A DNA stretch of 64,000 nucleotides from Pseudomonadales bacterium (GTDB lineage: Bacteria; Pseudomonadota; Gammaproteobacteria; Pseudomonadales; Azotimanducaceae), in NCBI GenBank assembly GCA_028285415.1, contig JANQPF010000014.1, positions 124,001 through 188,000 of the forward strand, given 5' to 3'. The position numbers and the translations under genes were made by a program. Under the pieces are notes generated by a model. The model saw only the letters and a list, made by a program, of their open reading frames with translations. It did not search any database and was not told the origin of the DNA. Below, one piece after another: positions 43,814 through 52,958 of this stretch (positions are counted from its first letter, which is position 1; every line of letters begins with the position of its first letter).

Positions 43814-46477
43814 TCAGGCGAGAGCTTTCGTCACAATCTCGAACAGATCTTTTGACAGCGCGCTCGCGTCTGCAAGCTGGGTGAGACTCTGCCGCATGCG
43901 CTCCTGGCGGGCGGGATCGTAACGCTGCCAGCGTGTGAGCGGTGTGGCGAGCCGAGCCGCCATCTGCGGGTTCAGCTTATCGACCTCAGCAACCGCTCCG
44001 GCGAGATAGTCGTAACCGCTGCCATCCGGTTTGTGGAACGTGCGGTGATTGAACATGCCGAATACGGCGAGTACAGATCGCGCGCGATTCGGATTTTTCA
44101 GGTCAAAGCGGTCATGGCGCGTCAACGCTTCGATGCCGGCCACATCCGTCAGCGGGCTTTGCGCCTGCAGGCTGAACCACAGATCCAGGACCAGCGCTTC
44201 ATGCTGCCATTTCTCGAAAAAATCGGCGAAGAGCGCCTGGCGAACATCTTCCGCGAGCCTCTCATGGCGGCTCGCCACAGCAAGCGCGGCACGCCGGTCG
44301 GTCAGATTGTCAGCACGCTCGTAGTGCGTGCGCACGAGATCAGCCAGATCGTTGCCGTCGAGCGCGCGGGCCAGACCGGCAAACCCGATGTTAGCGAGCG
44401 CGCGGTTGGCCATGCCCACAGCATCGGGCTGATAGGCACCCTCTTGACCATAGCGTTCGTAAAGCGACTGCCAGGTCTGCACGTGAGCCTTACCGAGACC
44501 ATCGAGCATTGCCTCACGCGCATTCACCACAGCCATGACCTCAAACGTCTCGAGCTGCTCGAAGAGGTAATTTTCATCAGGCACGGTCAGCATCGTCGCC
44601 GCCAGTAGCTTCGCTTCCGCGTTGTCGCCGAGGTTGAACGCCTCCCGGGCAACGTCGCCAACCAGCTGCTCCAGATCCACGCCCTCAATCTGCGCGCTGG
44701 CGCCAAAATGCTTGACCCAAAGCGTCTGCAGGGCATCCCATCGAACAAAACCGTCCACGTCGTGTCTGGCGAGAAAACCAAGCTCCGCGTCAGGGCGCGC
44801 ATGGTGCACCCTGACGGGTGCGGAGAAGCCGCGTAAAAAGCTGAGCACGGGCTTCGAGGTCAGACCGTTGAAACTCAGCGTGGCTTTGGCGTTCCTCAGC
44901 TGCACCAGCGCGGTGGCGCCACCGTCACGACTTTCCCACTGCTCGGTCGACGCCGCAAGCGCGCCACCTACATCCACGCTCTGCACACCGTTGTCGTCCT
45001 CGACGAGCAATCCCAGCGCAACCGGCATGTGAAACGGAAGTTTGTCTGGCTGCCCGGGCGTTGCCGGGCACGTCTGCTCAATCTCAACGGTGTATGTGTC
45101 GTCGACATAGTGGTCTCGCACCGAAAGCAACGGCGTCCCGGCCTGCTCGTACCACCGTTTGAACTGCGTGAGATCCAGCTGACCGACTTCCGCCATGCTC
45201 GCAGCAAAGTCGTCGGTGGTGGCCGCCGAGCCGTCGAAACGATCGAAGTAGAGGTCCGTCGCCGCGCGGAATTTGTCTTCACCGAGAAGCGTGTGGTACA
45301 TCCGCACAACCTCCGCACCTTTCTCGTAGATTGTGGTCGTGTAGAAATTGGAGATTTCGATGTAGGACTGCGGACGCACCGGATGTGCCAGCGGACCGCC
45401 GTCCTCGGCAAACTGCACCGAACGTAGAAACGTCACGTCTTCGATGCGTTTGACGGGGCGTGAGTTCATGTCCGAGGAGAATTCTGTGTCACGAAACACC
45501 GTAAACCCTTCCTTCAGACTCAGCTGAAACCAGTCCCGGCAGGTGACGCGATTACCCGACCAGTTGTGGAAATACTCGTGGGCAACAACCGCCTCCACCC
45601 GTTGGTAAGCCGCGTCAGTGGCCGTATCCGGCGAGGCGAGAACGCAGGCGGTGTTGAATATGTTGAGTCCTTTGTTTTCCATGGCGCCCATGTTGAAGTC
45701 TTCGACGGCCACGATCATGAAAATGTCCAGGTCGTATTCCCGCCCGAAACGCTCTTCGTCCCAGCTCATGGATCGCTTGAGCACACCCATCGCGTAGTGG
45801 CACTGATCAATGTTGTGCGCTTCGGAGTAGATGCGTAGCTCTATTTCCCGCCCGCTCATGGTCGTGAAGCTGTCTGTTATGACTTCGAGATCACCGGCAA
45901 CGAGCGCAAACAGATAGCTCGGCTTGGGAAAAGGATCTTCCCACGTGGCGCTGTGACGACCAGCCTTCGGCTCACTTTCCGAAACCAGATTGCCGTTTGA
46001 AAGCAACGTCGGATAGGCCGCCGCATCGGCAATGACGGTCGTGCGAAAACGCGCCAGCACGTCCGGGCGATCCTGATAGTAGGTGATCTTGCGGAAGCCT
46101 TCAGCCTCACATTGTGTGCAGTACATGTGGCTGGAACGGTAGAGGCCCTCGAGCGCTGTGTTTTCTTCAGGCTTGATGCGGGTGACAATTTCCACTTCAG
46201 CGCCAGCGCCGAGCCCGTGCAGGGTCAGGCTCTCTTCATCGAGCGCATACTCATTGGCGCTGAGCTCCCGTCCATCGAGACGCACCGAAACGAGCTCGAG
46301 ATCCTGGCCGTCGAGGGTCACGGAATCCGCGTCTGCGTCCAGACGCTCGAGACGCATGGTGTTGGTCACCGTCGTCTCGCCATCGTGGATGTCGAACACG
46401 AGTTCCGTCTCCCGGGTGGTGTAACCCGGTGCGCGATACTCCTCCAGCCTGATTTCGCGAGGTTGCCCCTCTTTCAT
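43814..46477 (-). CDS. pepN: Aminopeptidase N
   Basis: This M1 zinc aminopeptidase removes N-terminal residues from cytoplasmic peptides. The 887 residues carry the exopeptidase motif GAMENKG and the zinc site H300-E-x2-H304 (HEYFHNWSGNRVTCRDWFQL) with the third ligand Glu about 19 residues on, as in E. coli PepN. The start ATG 46477 has GGAG 5 bases upstream; longer in-frame sequence upstream is not protein-like. DUF2797 lies 29 bp upstream on the same strand. Confidence 0.96.
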   Translation of the reverse strand: MKEGQPREIRLEEYRAPGYTTRETELVFDIHDGETTVTNTMRLERLDADADSVTLDGQDLELVSVRLDGRELSANEYALDEESLTLHGLGAGAEVEIVTRIKPEENTALEGLYRSSHMYCTQCEAEGFRKITYYQDRPDVLARFRTTVIADAAAYPTLLSNGNLVSESEPKAGRHSATWEDPFPKPSYLFALVAGDLEVITDSFTTMSGREIELRIYSEAHNIDQCHYAMGVLKRSMSWDEERFGREYDLDIFMIVAVEDFNMGAMENKGLNIFNTACVLASPDTATDAAYQRVEAVVAHEYFHNWSGNRVTCRDWFQLSLKEGFTVFRDTEFSSDMNSRPVKRIEDVTFLRSVQFAEDGGPLAHPVRPQSYIEISNFYTTTIYEKGAEVVRMYHTLLGEDKFRAATDLYFDRFDGSAATTDDFAASMAEVGQLDLTQFKRWYEQAGTPLLSVRDHYVDDTYTVEIEQTCPATPGQPDKLPFHMPVALGLLVEDDNGVQSVDVGGALAASTEQWESRDGGATALVQLRNAKATLSFNGLTSKPVLSFLRGFSAPVRVHHARPDAELGFLARHDVDGFVRWDALQTLWVKHFGASAQIEGVDLEQLVGDVAREAFNLGDNAEAKLLAATMLTVPDENYLFEQLETFEVMAVVNAREAMLDGLGKAHVQTWQSLYERYGQEGAYQPDAVGMANRALANIGFAGLARALDGNDLADLVRTHYERADNLTDRRAALAVASRHERLAEDVRQALFADFFEKWQHEALVLDLWFSLQAQSPLTDVAGIEALTRHDRFDLKNPNRARSVLAVFGMFNHRTFHKPDGSGYDYLAGAVAEVDKLNPQMAARLATPLTRWQRYDPARQERMRQSLTQLADASALSKDLFEIVTKALA

Positions 46478-46506
46478 ATCAACTCCGTATGCCTGTGATC
46501 TTCTGA

Positions 46507-47427
46507 CTAGAACAGCGACATCTGCTCGTTGTTGCTGATTGCCTCCGGCGCGAACGGCGCGCCCACCGTCACATCGATGGCAGCGCCGCGATGATCGGCG
46601 AGATTGAACGCCCCCGTACTCATGAGCAGGTACTGGCCGACAACGCCCTGTACATTGTCGCAGATCTCCAGATGCTCCGCGTTTACCGACAGACGCTGGG
46701 GCGGACTGTAGGACAGAACCGGATAGCTGATCCGTAGCGGCGTGACCGCATCCTCCCAGACACAGGCCCCGAGCTCGGCGGATGGCACGTTCGCAGCGCT
46801 GAGACTGGCGAATTCCGGCAGCTGTTCGCGCAGCATCCCGGCAAGCTCCGGCAGGTCGGTCCGTTTGACGCCACCGCTGACGAGCTTGCGCCAGTCGGTA
46901 CGGTCGTTCAGGTGCCGTTTGAAATGTGCTTCGACGACACCGGCCGCACGCCGCGACGGCGCTCGCGCGATCACCAGCGCCTCGGTAGCCCCCTGATCGA
47001 TCCAACGGCGCCGTTCGCGTCCGGAACGGGTGAGTCCAATTTTGGGGCCGCTGCTGTTGGCCAGGTAAACGGCGTGCGGCTGCATGCAGAACGACTCACC
47101 CCAGGACGGCTCGCGGCAGGTGCCGGCGTCATAGTGACAGCGTTCGGGACTCACCACGCAGAGATCACAGCGGGCAAGCGTGGTGAAGCAGTCATAACAG
47201 TGCCCACCGGCATAAAGCTTACGTACCACTTTGTCACAGGCAATACACGCGAGCGGCGGCACGAACGTCAGCCGCACTCCCTGCCCGAGGAGCTCTGCGA
47301 ACGGCACCAACACGTCATCCAGGCGAAGCGCAAACTGCGGCGCCAGGTTGCCGTTTTCTCCGTCTTCGAGCTCAACCTCGAGACCGTGAAGACGACCTTG
47401 GCGGCGAACCTGCCCCAATTCGCTCAC
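46507..47427 (-). CDS. DUF2797 family protein
   Basis: The 306-residue protein carries the DUF2797 pattern: paired cysteines CIACDKVVRKLYAGGHCYDCF, then CDLCVVSPERCHYDAGTCREPSWG, probably a zinc-binding region. VYLANSSGPKIGLTR and RRWIDQGATEAL blocks follow, related in look to GIY-YIG nuclease cores. The function is unknown. GTG 47427 gives the usual family length; no strong ribosome site is seen. It is divergent from xdhC with about 70 bp between. Confidence 0.8.
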   Translation of the reverse strand: MSELGQVRRQGRLHGLEVELEDGENGNLAPQFALRLDDVLVPFAELLGQGVRLTFVPPLACIACDKVVRKLYAGGHCYDCFTTLARCDLCVVSPERCHYDAGTCREPSWGESFCMQPHAVYLANSSGPKIGLTRSGRERRRWIDQGATEALVIARAPSRRAAGVVEAHFKRHLNDRTDWRKLVSGGVKRTDLPELAGMLREQLPEFASLSAANVPSAELGACVWEDAVTPLRISYPVLSYSPPQRLSVNAEHLEICDNVQGVVGQYLLMSTGAFNLADHRGAAIDVTVGAPFAPEAISNNEQMSLF

Positions 47428-47499
47428 GGGCAGGGTAGATGGTGTAAAATCATGACCCAGTGTTACGCAGCTCCCAAGCTGGATGCAAGAGAGGTCATC

Positions 47500-48501
47500 G
47501 TGCAGGCAGTAGACAAAGAGGTACTCAGTCAGATTCTGAAGTGGCTGCAAGCAGGTCAGTCCTGCTGGCTGGCCACGGTCGTCCAGACTTGGGGATCATC
47601 GCCACGCCCGGTGGGGTCGCTGCTCGGTTGCAACCAGGACGGCCAGATAGTCGGCTCGCTGTCCGGCGGCTGCGTCGAAGACGACCTCCTGGAGAAACTC
47701 ACGAGCGGGCAGCTCGCAGCAGACAAGGCGCAGTTCTTTGCATACGGCGTGACAGAGGAAGACACGGAAAAATTCGGCCTCCCCTGCGGCGGCCACCTTT
47801 ACATCGTGGTTGAACCGCAAACGGCTGATGCCACCACGATCGAACACTTCGAAACGCTGAACACGGCCTTGCAGAATCGGCAGTGCGCCGAGCGCCGGGT
47901 GGATCTCAAATCCGGATCCGTCAGCGTCCGAAGCGTCGAGCGTCACGCCCCCCTCGTCTGGGAAGACACCAGCGAAGTGCTGACGCATACCTACGGACCG
48001 CGTTTCCAACTCTTCATCATTGGTTCGGGCATGGTCAGCAAATACCTTGCGGAGCTGGCGCTGATGCTCGACTACGAGGTCACCGTGTGCGACCCGCGCG
48101 CGGAGCTGCTGGCCGAGTTTGGCGTGGACGGCGTCGAGACGATCGCAGACATGCCGGACGACGCTATCCGCGATCACGCAAAGGACGAGTCGACGGCCAT
48201 TGTTGCCCTCACCCACGATCCACGTATCGACGACATGGGAATGATGGAGGCGCTGACGACGGACGCGTTCTACATCGGCGCCATGGGCTCTTCGCGGACC
48301 TCGGCCAGCCGGCGTGAGCGGTTGCTTGCGCTCGACGTGAGCCCAAGTGATCTCGACAAGCTGCACGCGCCGATTGGTCTTTCTATCGGCAGCAAAACGC
48401 CCCCCGAGATTGCGATCGCAATTCTTGCGGAGATCACCGCGGTGCGAAAACAGCGCCTGCCCGAAGCCGTTGAGAGCCTCAGCCGCGTCAGCGCGGGTTG
48501 A
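47500..48501 (+). CDS. xdhC: XdhC/CoxI family molybdenum enzyme maturation factor
   Basis: XdhC-type chaperones bind molybdenum cofactor, help sulfurate it and insert it into xanthine-oxidase-family enzymes. The 333 residues show the XdhC N-terminal domain (GQSCWLATVVQTWGSSPRP, GSLSGGCVEDDL) and a C-terminal Rossmann-like domain (LFIIGSGMVSKYLAELAL, YIGAMGSS). GTG 47500 has GAGAGG upstream; ATG 47452 is an alternative. A cytidylyltransferase for the cofactor follows with overlapping codons. No xanthine-oxidase-family enzyme is encoded in the window. Confidence 0.87.
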   Translation: MQAVDKEVLSQILKWLQAGQSCWLATVVQTWGSSPRPVGSLLGCNQDGQIVGSLSGGCVEDDLLEKLTSGQLAADKAQFFAYGVTEEDTEKFGLPCGGHLYIVVEPQTADATTIEHFETLNTALQNRQCAERRVDLKSGSVSVRSVERHAPLVWEDTSEVLTHTYGPRFQLFIIGSGMVSKYLAELALMLDYEVTVCDPRAELLAEFGVDGVETIADMPDDAIRDHAKDESTAIVALTHDPRIDDMGMMEALTTDAFYIGAMGSSRTSASRRERLLALDVSPSDLDKLHAPIGLSIGSKTPPEIAIAILAEITAVRKQRLPEAVESLSRVSAG

Positions 48502-49094
48502 ATACGCCTCTCACCGGCGCCGTCATTCTAGGCGCAGGCTTTTCTCGCCGGTTCGGCAACGCGGACAAACGTCTGGCCCGCCTGCCTGACGGTCGCACCG
48601 TTGCTGAGACGACGGTTGCCATCTACTGCGAAGCTTTCAGTGCCTGCCGGGTGGTGCTGCGTACCGATGACGACGAGCTTGCCGAAATTCTCCGGCCTTT
48701 CCCGGTAGAACTCGTGTTCACAGCGGACGCAGCCGCCGGCATGGGCCACTCACTGTCAGCCGGCGTGCAGAACATCGATTGGGATTGGACGTTCGTTGCT
48801 CTGCTCGACATGCCCTGGGTCAGGACCGCCACTCTCCGCGAGCTCATCGCAGCGACCACAGCCGAGCCGGCGCCGACGATTGTGCAGCCTTTCTATCGAG
48901 CGCGCCCCGAGGCGCCTGCCCACCCGGTGGGTTTTGCCCGCAGTTTGCTGCCGGAGCTTGCCGCCACCCGCGGCGACCAGGGTGCCCGCAGCGTTGTGCA
49001 GGCGCACCGTGAGACGACGGTCAGGGTTGCGAGCGACGATGCGGGTCTCGTGCGCGACATCGATTCACCGGAGGACATACCGGCGCGCGGATGA
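48498..49094 (+). CDS. mocA: Molybdenum cofactor cytidylyltransferase (MocA-like)
   Basis: This 198-residue MobA-like nucleotidyltransferase starts with the pyrophosphorylase signature GAVILGAGFSRRFGNADKRLA and has GMGHSLSAGV and the metal-binding ALLDMPWV block. MocA attaches CMP to molybdopterin, giving the MCD cofactor used by xanthine-oxidase-family enzymes, consistent with the upstream xdhC. The TTG start at 48498 overlaps the xdhC stop (TTGA). Specificity for CTP over GTP is inferred from context. Confidence 0.82.
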   Translation: MNTPLTGAVILGAGFSRRFGNADKRLARLPDGRTVAETTVAIYCEAFSACRVVLRTDDDELAEILRPFPVELVFTADAAAGMGHSLSAGVQNIDWDWTFVALLDMPWVRTATLRELIAATTAEPAPTIVQPFYRARPEAPAHPVGFARSLLPELAATRGDQGARSVVQAHRETTVRVASDDAGLVRDIDSPEDIPARG

Positions 49095-49167
49095 GCTGAC
49101 CAGGCAGCGCGCGGCAATGCACCGCGGCTCGTCTAGACTGAAGGTGAGTCACCGACGTTGCGAGAGT

Positions 49168-50004
49168 ATGAGCAATCCCGCCAGCAGTGCCTGCGAACAA
49201 ATCACCGAAGCGCTTCAAAACGACCGGCTGGAGTTGCCCACGCTGCCAGAGGTGGCCTTCAAGGTGCGCGACGTCGCCGAGCAGGACGACGTCACCATCC
49301 CAACGCTCTGCCGGGTCATCGAGCAGGATCCGGCGCTCGCGGCACACCTGATCAAAGTGGCCAACTCGCCGCTGTTTCGCGTCACCCGCACCATGCAGGA
49401 CCTGAATTCGGCGATCAGCCGCATGGGGACACAGTACTCGGCAACGCTGTCGGTGGGTCTTGCCATGCGCCAGATGTACCAGGCGACGTCTGAGATCATC
49501 GACCGCAGGCTGCGCGATACGTGGGCGCACGCCTGTGACGTGGCCGCCGTGAGCGGCGTCATCACCCAGCATTTCACCACACTGCGCAAAGACCAGGCCG
49601 TGCTCGCAGGTCTGACACATGCAATCGGCAGCCTGCCGATTCTCACCTGGGCGGAGCACAACCCACGCCTCGTCGGCGACAGCCTGACTCTGCAGGCTGT
49701 CATCGACGTCATGCAGGGTCACATCGGCGGACAGATTCTGCGTCGCTGGAACTTCCCCGAAGAGATTGCCGCGGTGCCGGAGCAGTTCACCGATTTTGAT
49801 CGCAAACCCGGTGCTCCGGATCTCGTCGACGTTGTCATGGCAAGCCATCTGATTACGCTCGACAACCCCGAACATCCTCACTGCAAGATTGCGTCGCTGT
49901 CCGAGTCCGCATTTGATCGCATGGGATTCGACCCCAACGACGAGCAGGGTGCTTTTGCAGAGCTTGCAGGCGAAATCGCCGAGGCGCGGGCTAGCTTTGC
50001 ATGA
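49168..50004 (+). CDS. HDOD domain protein
   Basis: The 278-residue protein is almost entirely one HDOD domain: LELPTLPEVAFKVRDVAEQDD, VIEQDPALAAHLIKVANSPLF and SAISRMGT near the N-terminus, then helical repeats (AVIDVMQGHIGGQILRRWNFPEEIAAV). HDOD proteins are HD-superfamily relatives lacking the metal-dependent phosphodiesterase site and act in bacterial signalling. The start ATG 49168 follows GAGAG closely. It is convergent with nadK, 15 bp away. Confidence 0.88.
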   Translation: MSNPASSACEQITEALQNDRLELPTLPEVAFKVRDVAEQDDVTIPTLCRVIEQDPALAAHLIKVANSPLFRVTRTMQDLNSAISRMGTQYSATLSVGLAMRQMYQATSEIIDRRLRDTWAHACDVAAVSGVITQHFTTLRKDQAVLAGLTHAIGSLPILTWAEHNPRLVGDSLTLQAVIDVMQGHIGGQILRRWNFPEEIAAVPEQFTDFDRKPGAPDLVDVVMASHLITLDNPEHPHCKIASLSESAFDRMGFDPNDEQGAFAELAGEIAEARASFA

Positions 50005-50019
50005 GGCGGGTGCGGTAAC

Positions 50020-50919
50020 TCAACCGCTCTGTCCCCCCAGACGACTGGCCCAGTCGAGCTTGCTGCGGCAGGCTTCATAGAAGTTATGTCCCGTGGGGTA
50101 GACGAGCTTCAGCGGGTGCGCGTACTTCGACACGACCACTTCGTCGCCGACATCGAGCGGCACATTGACCTGCGAATCGAAGCTGAGCTCCGCGGCGGTA
50201 TCGGCGGTGCGCAGCACTTTGATTTTGATCTCAGCATCACCACGCACGACCAGCGGTCGGGAGGTCAGCGTATGCGGGAACATCGGCACGATGACAATGG
50301 CGTCCAGACTCGGATGCATGATCGGGCCGCCCGCCGACAGCGCGTATGCCGTGGACCCGGTTGGGCTCGCCACAATTAAACCGTCAGAGCGTTGGTCGTA
50401 TACGTAGCTGTCGTCCACCCAGAGTGCAAACTCCATCATGCGCGCCATGGTTCCGGGGTGCATGACCACGTCGTTGAGCGCCATGGCGCGGGCCACGTCA
50501 GTACCCTCCCGCTGCACCGTTGCGCTCAGCAGGAAATGGTCTTCGATGCTGAACTCCCCGGTGAGGATGCCGCCAATCTGTGTATCGAGCTGATCCGGGG
50601 AGACCGCGGCAAGGAATCCAAGGCCACCTCGATTCACTCCCACCACGGGCACGCCGTCCAGAGCGATGTCTCGAGAAACGCCAAGCAAGCTGCCATCACC
50701 GCCGACGACCACCACAAGATCGCTGACCTCGCCAAGCGCTTTGCGCGGCAGCGTGCGCCGGGCAGCGTCCGAGGCCGGCAGAAATCCGGCGGTGGCATCT
50801 TCGAACACCACGTCCACCCCGTGTTCCTCGAGCACCTGCTCAACGGCAAGGACCGTATCGGCAATGTTGCGCCGTTGACGGCGCGCAACCACAGCAACCG
50901 TGGCAAATTGACTACTCAT
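50020..50919 (-). CDS. nadK: NAD kinase
   Basis: NadK phosphorylates NAD to NADP and controls the cellular NADP pool. The 299 residues contain the GGDG motif (VVVVGGDGSLLGVSR), LALNDVVMHPG-type NAD-contact residues (here MALNDVVMHPG), and SDGLIVASPTGSTAYALSAGGPI. A perfect inverted repeat lies in its leader, 16 bp upstream of the ATG. It is divergent from cysE. Confidence 0.95.
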   Translation of the reverse strand: MSSQFATVAVVARRQRRNIADTVLAVEQVLEEHGVDVVFEDATAGFLPASDAARRTLPRKALGEVSDLVVVVGGDGSLLGVSRDIALDGVPVVGVNRGGLGFLAAVSPDQLDTQIGGILTGEFSIEDHFLLSATVQREGTDVARAMALNDVVMHPGTMARMMEFALWVDDSYVYDQRSDGLIVASPTGSTAYALSAGGPIMHPSLDAIVIVPMFPHTLTSRPLVVRGDAEIKIKVLRTADTAAELSFDSQVNVPLDVGDEVVVSKYAHPLKLVYPTGHNFYEACRSKLDWASRLGGQSG

Positions 50920-50934
50920 GTGGACACCCTACAC

Positions 50935-50951
50935 AGCCTCGAACCGAGGCT
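50935..50951. promoter_or_regulatory. Perfect 7-bp inverted repeat in the nadK-cysE intergenic region
   Basis: AGCCTCG (50935-50941) and CGAGGCT (50945-50951) are separated by three bases. It is 16 bp from the nadK start, so on the nadK mRNA it would be a leader hairpin near the ribosome site, or on DNA a small operator. Confidence 0.5.
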
Positions 50952-51071
50952 CAATCTTGAACAATTTGCACTTCCCGCGGGGCATTCGTGCGCATTTGTC
51001 GGTTGCAAATCGTCCTCATCCGGCTACGCTTCGCCGAACTTGTCATCAGCACGTCGAGCGAGGCAGCGCAT

Positions 51072-51923
51072 ATGAGCCAGCTGAGCAACATCAGCAGCCG
51101 ATTCAGTCAGGTCATTGCCGACGCCAGGACCTCCGACCTGGCCAGCGTTACCGGCCCCGGTGATCTGTGGCCGCTGATGCGCGCCGAAGCGGAAAGGAAG
51201 GCACAGGAAGAGCCGATTCTCGGCAGCTACTTCCACGCGACAATTCTCAACCACGCCACCTTTGGCGATGCCCTGAGCTTTCGCCTCGCCAGCAAACTCG
51301 ACAATCCCATGCTCCCGACCATGCTGATACGCGACGTGATTGCCGAAGCCATGGCAGCGGACGAAACGCTGCTCTCATCCGCGGAAATCGACGTACTGGC
51401 AACTTACACTCGCGACCCCGCGTGTGATGATCTGTCCACCCCGTTTCTGTTCTTCAAAGGTTTCCACGCATTGCAGGCGCACCGCGTCGCGCACTGGCTG
51501 TGGCAGGCAGGGCGGAAAACCCTGGCGCAGTTTTTTCAGAACCAGATCAGCGTGACGCTCGGCGTGGACATACATCCCGCCGCCCGAATGGGCTCAGGGA
51601 TCATGTTCGACCACGCAACCGGCATTGTCATCGGCGAAACCGCGGTGGTAGAGGACGACGTCTCGATCCTGCACTCCGTGACCCTCGGCGGGACGGGTAA
51701 AAGCAGCGGGGATCGTCATCCGAAAATCCGCAAAGGGGTCCTGCTGTCGTCAGGCTGCAAGATCATCGGCAACATCGAGGTAGGCACGAACGCCAAGGTG
51801 GGTGCCGGCAGCGTCGTCCTGAGCGACGTGCCTCCCAACGTCACGGTGGCCGGCGTGCCTGCAAAAATTGTTGCGCAGGGACACGGCATACCGGCCCACG
51901 ACATGGATCAGAGCATTACCTGA
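51072..51923 (+). CDS. cysE: Serine O-acetyltransferase
   Basis: CysE makes O-acetylserine, the first committed step of cysteine synthesis. The 283 residues have the helical N-terminal domain (MRAEAERKAQEEPILGSYF) and the left-handed beta-helix with hexapeptide repeats. Catalytic His residues lie in GVDIHPAARMGSGIMFDHATGIVIG and ILHSVTLGGTGKSSGDRHPKI. ATG 51072 has GAGG upstream. A short zinc-ribbon gene follows 2 bp after its stop. Confidence 0.95.
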   Translation: MSQLSNISSRFSQVIADARTSDLASVTGPGDLWPLMRAEAERKAQEEPILGSYFHATILNHATFGDALSFRLASKLDNPMLPTMLIRDVIAEAMAADETLLSSAEIDVLATYTRDPACDDLSTPFLFFKGFHALQAHRVAHWLWQAGRKTLAQFFQNQISVTLGVDIHPAARMGSGIMFDHATGIVIGETAVVEDDVSILHSVTLGGTGKSSGDRHPKIRKGVLLSSGCKIIGNIEVGTNAKVGAGSVVLSDVPPNVTVAGVPAKIVAQGHGIPAHDMDQSIT

Positions 51924-51925
51924 GT

Positions 51926-52150
51926 ATGAGCGAGACCCCGGCCGAACCCCATCCTCCGCGCTGCCCGGCCTGTGACATCGTCGGTGTGGAGCACATTGTC
52001 AGCACGCCGAGCAAAGAACGCTCACGCGTGAAGCAGCCCTGGTTCTACGTGGTGCACTGCGCCGCCTGCGGACACGTCTACAACACGATTACCAAGCACA
52101 ATTTCACACAGACGGTGACGCCAAATTTTGTGCTGCCGAAGCCGAGCTGA
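51926..52150 (+). CDS. Small zinc-ribbon-like protein
   Basis: This 74-residue protein has two CxxC pairs (CPAC and, 34 residues on, CAAC), the layout of a zinc ribbon. The segment KQPWFYVVHCAACGHVYN precedes a C-terminal tail ending in NFVLPKPS. The family is unknown to me. It starts 2 bp after the cysE stop, so translation is probably coupled. Confidence 0.7.
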   Translation: MSETPAEPHPPRCPACDIVGVEHIVSTPSKERSRVKQPWFYVVHCAACGHVYNTITKHNFTQTVTPNFVLPKPS

Positions 52151-52157
52151 GAAGACC

Positions 52158-52799
52158 CTAGCTCGCAAGCTTGGTCTTCACCCGCTCGATGATCTGGGTC
52201 ATGACCTCAGCCGTCTGCGCGCCGGGTAACAAAAACGCGTTCGCCAGGTAGTAGCCCGGCACCCCGCTCACACCGAGATCAGGTGCACGGGCGAGCTGCA
52301 TTTCGACCTCCGCGGTGGCCGCATCCGAGGCGAGAAATGCGGCGGCTGCATCGCGATCGAGGCCAACGGACGCAGCGACGTCAACCAGCGTGTTGTCGTC
52401 ACCCACGTCCTGTCCCGTGCAGAAGTACGCAACAAAAAGCGCGTCAGCCAGCTCGTGCTGGCGCCCCTGATCGAGTGCAAACTCGAGCAGCCGATGCGCT
52501 TTGAGCGTGTTCGGCAACCGGCGCATGAGGTCGAAACGGAGCTCAATGCCTTCGAGCGCCGCTTCATCACGGATGCGTTCCGGCACGCGACCGCGATCCG
52601 CGCGCTCGCCGTAGCGCATCGTGAGATATTCATCGCGGTCCATCCCCTCGGGCGGCAGGCGCGGATGCAGCTGATACGGCCGCCAGCGCAGCTCCACGTC
52701 CTCGCCGAGGGGCGCGTCCAGCACGCGATCAAGCCTGCGTTTGCCGATGAAACACCAGGGGCAGACCACGTCGGAAAAAATTTCGATTTGCAGCGACAT
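52158..52799 (-). CDS. DsbA-family oxidoreductase, FrnE type
   Basis: The 213-residue thioredoxin-fold protein has a C13-P-W-C16 redox site in SDVVCPWCFIGKRRL. A helical insert follows, then the cis-Pro segment GVSGVPGYYLAN. There is no signal peptide, so it is a cytoplasmic FrnE-like enzyme rather than a periplasmic DsbA. It stands alone, with an imperfect direct repeat in its upstream region. Confidence 0.9.
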   Translation of the reverse strand: MSLQIEIFSDVVCPWCFIGKRRLDRVLDAPLGEDVELRWRPYQLHPRLPPEGMDRDEYLTMRYGERADRGRVPERIRDEAALEGIELRFDLMRRLPNTLKAHRLLEFALDQGRQHELADALFVAYFCTGQDVGDDNTLVDVAASVGLDRDAAAAFLASDAATAEVEMQLARAPDLGVSGVPGYYLANAFLLPGAQTAEVMTQIIERVKTKLAS

Positions 52800-52853
52800 T
52801 GTTTGCAGGGACCTTCTTTACAGCGGCTTTGTTTGCAGCTGCTGTTTTACAGC
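52799..52853. repeat. Imperfect 30-bp direct repeat upstream of the DsbA-family gene
   Basis: TTGTTTGCAG occurs at 52799-52808 and 52829-52838, each followed by TTTACAGC (52817-52824 and 52846-52853). The spacing of about 30 bp places the copies on the same helical face. The rest of the 159-bp gap to 52959 shows no gene. Confidence 0.6.
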
Positions 52854-52958
52854 TACGGTGAGCGCCTCATGAGATGCAGTGGATCCAGGGCCATTTTCCG
52901 GATCCCGTACCTACATTAACACATGAGTTTCACGATGCCCGCGCGGCAATCAAGTGGC

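Noticed and set aside
46478-47005. Upstream in-frame extension of pepN
   Set aside because: It lies antisense-like within DUF2797 in another frame, is Arg/Ala/Gly-rich, and the ATG 46477 with GGAG gives the normal PepN length.
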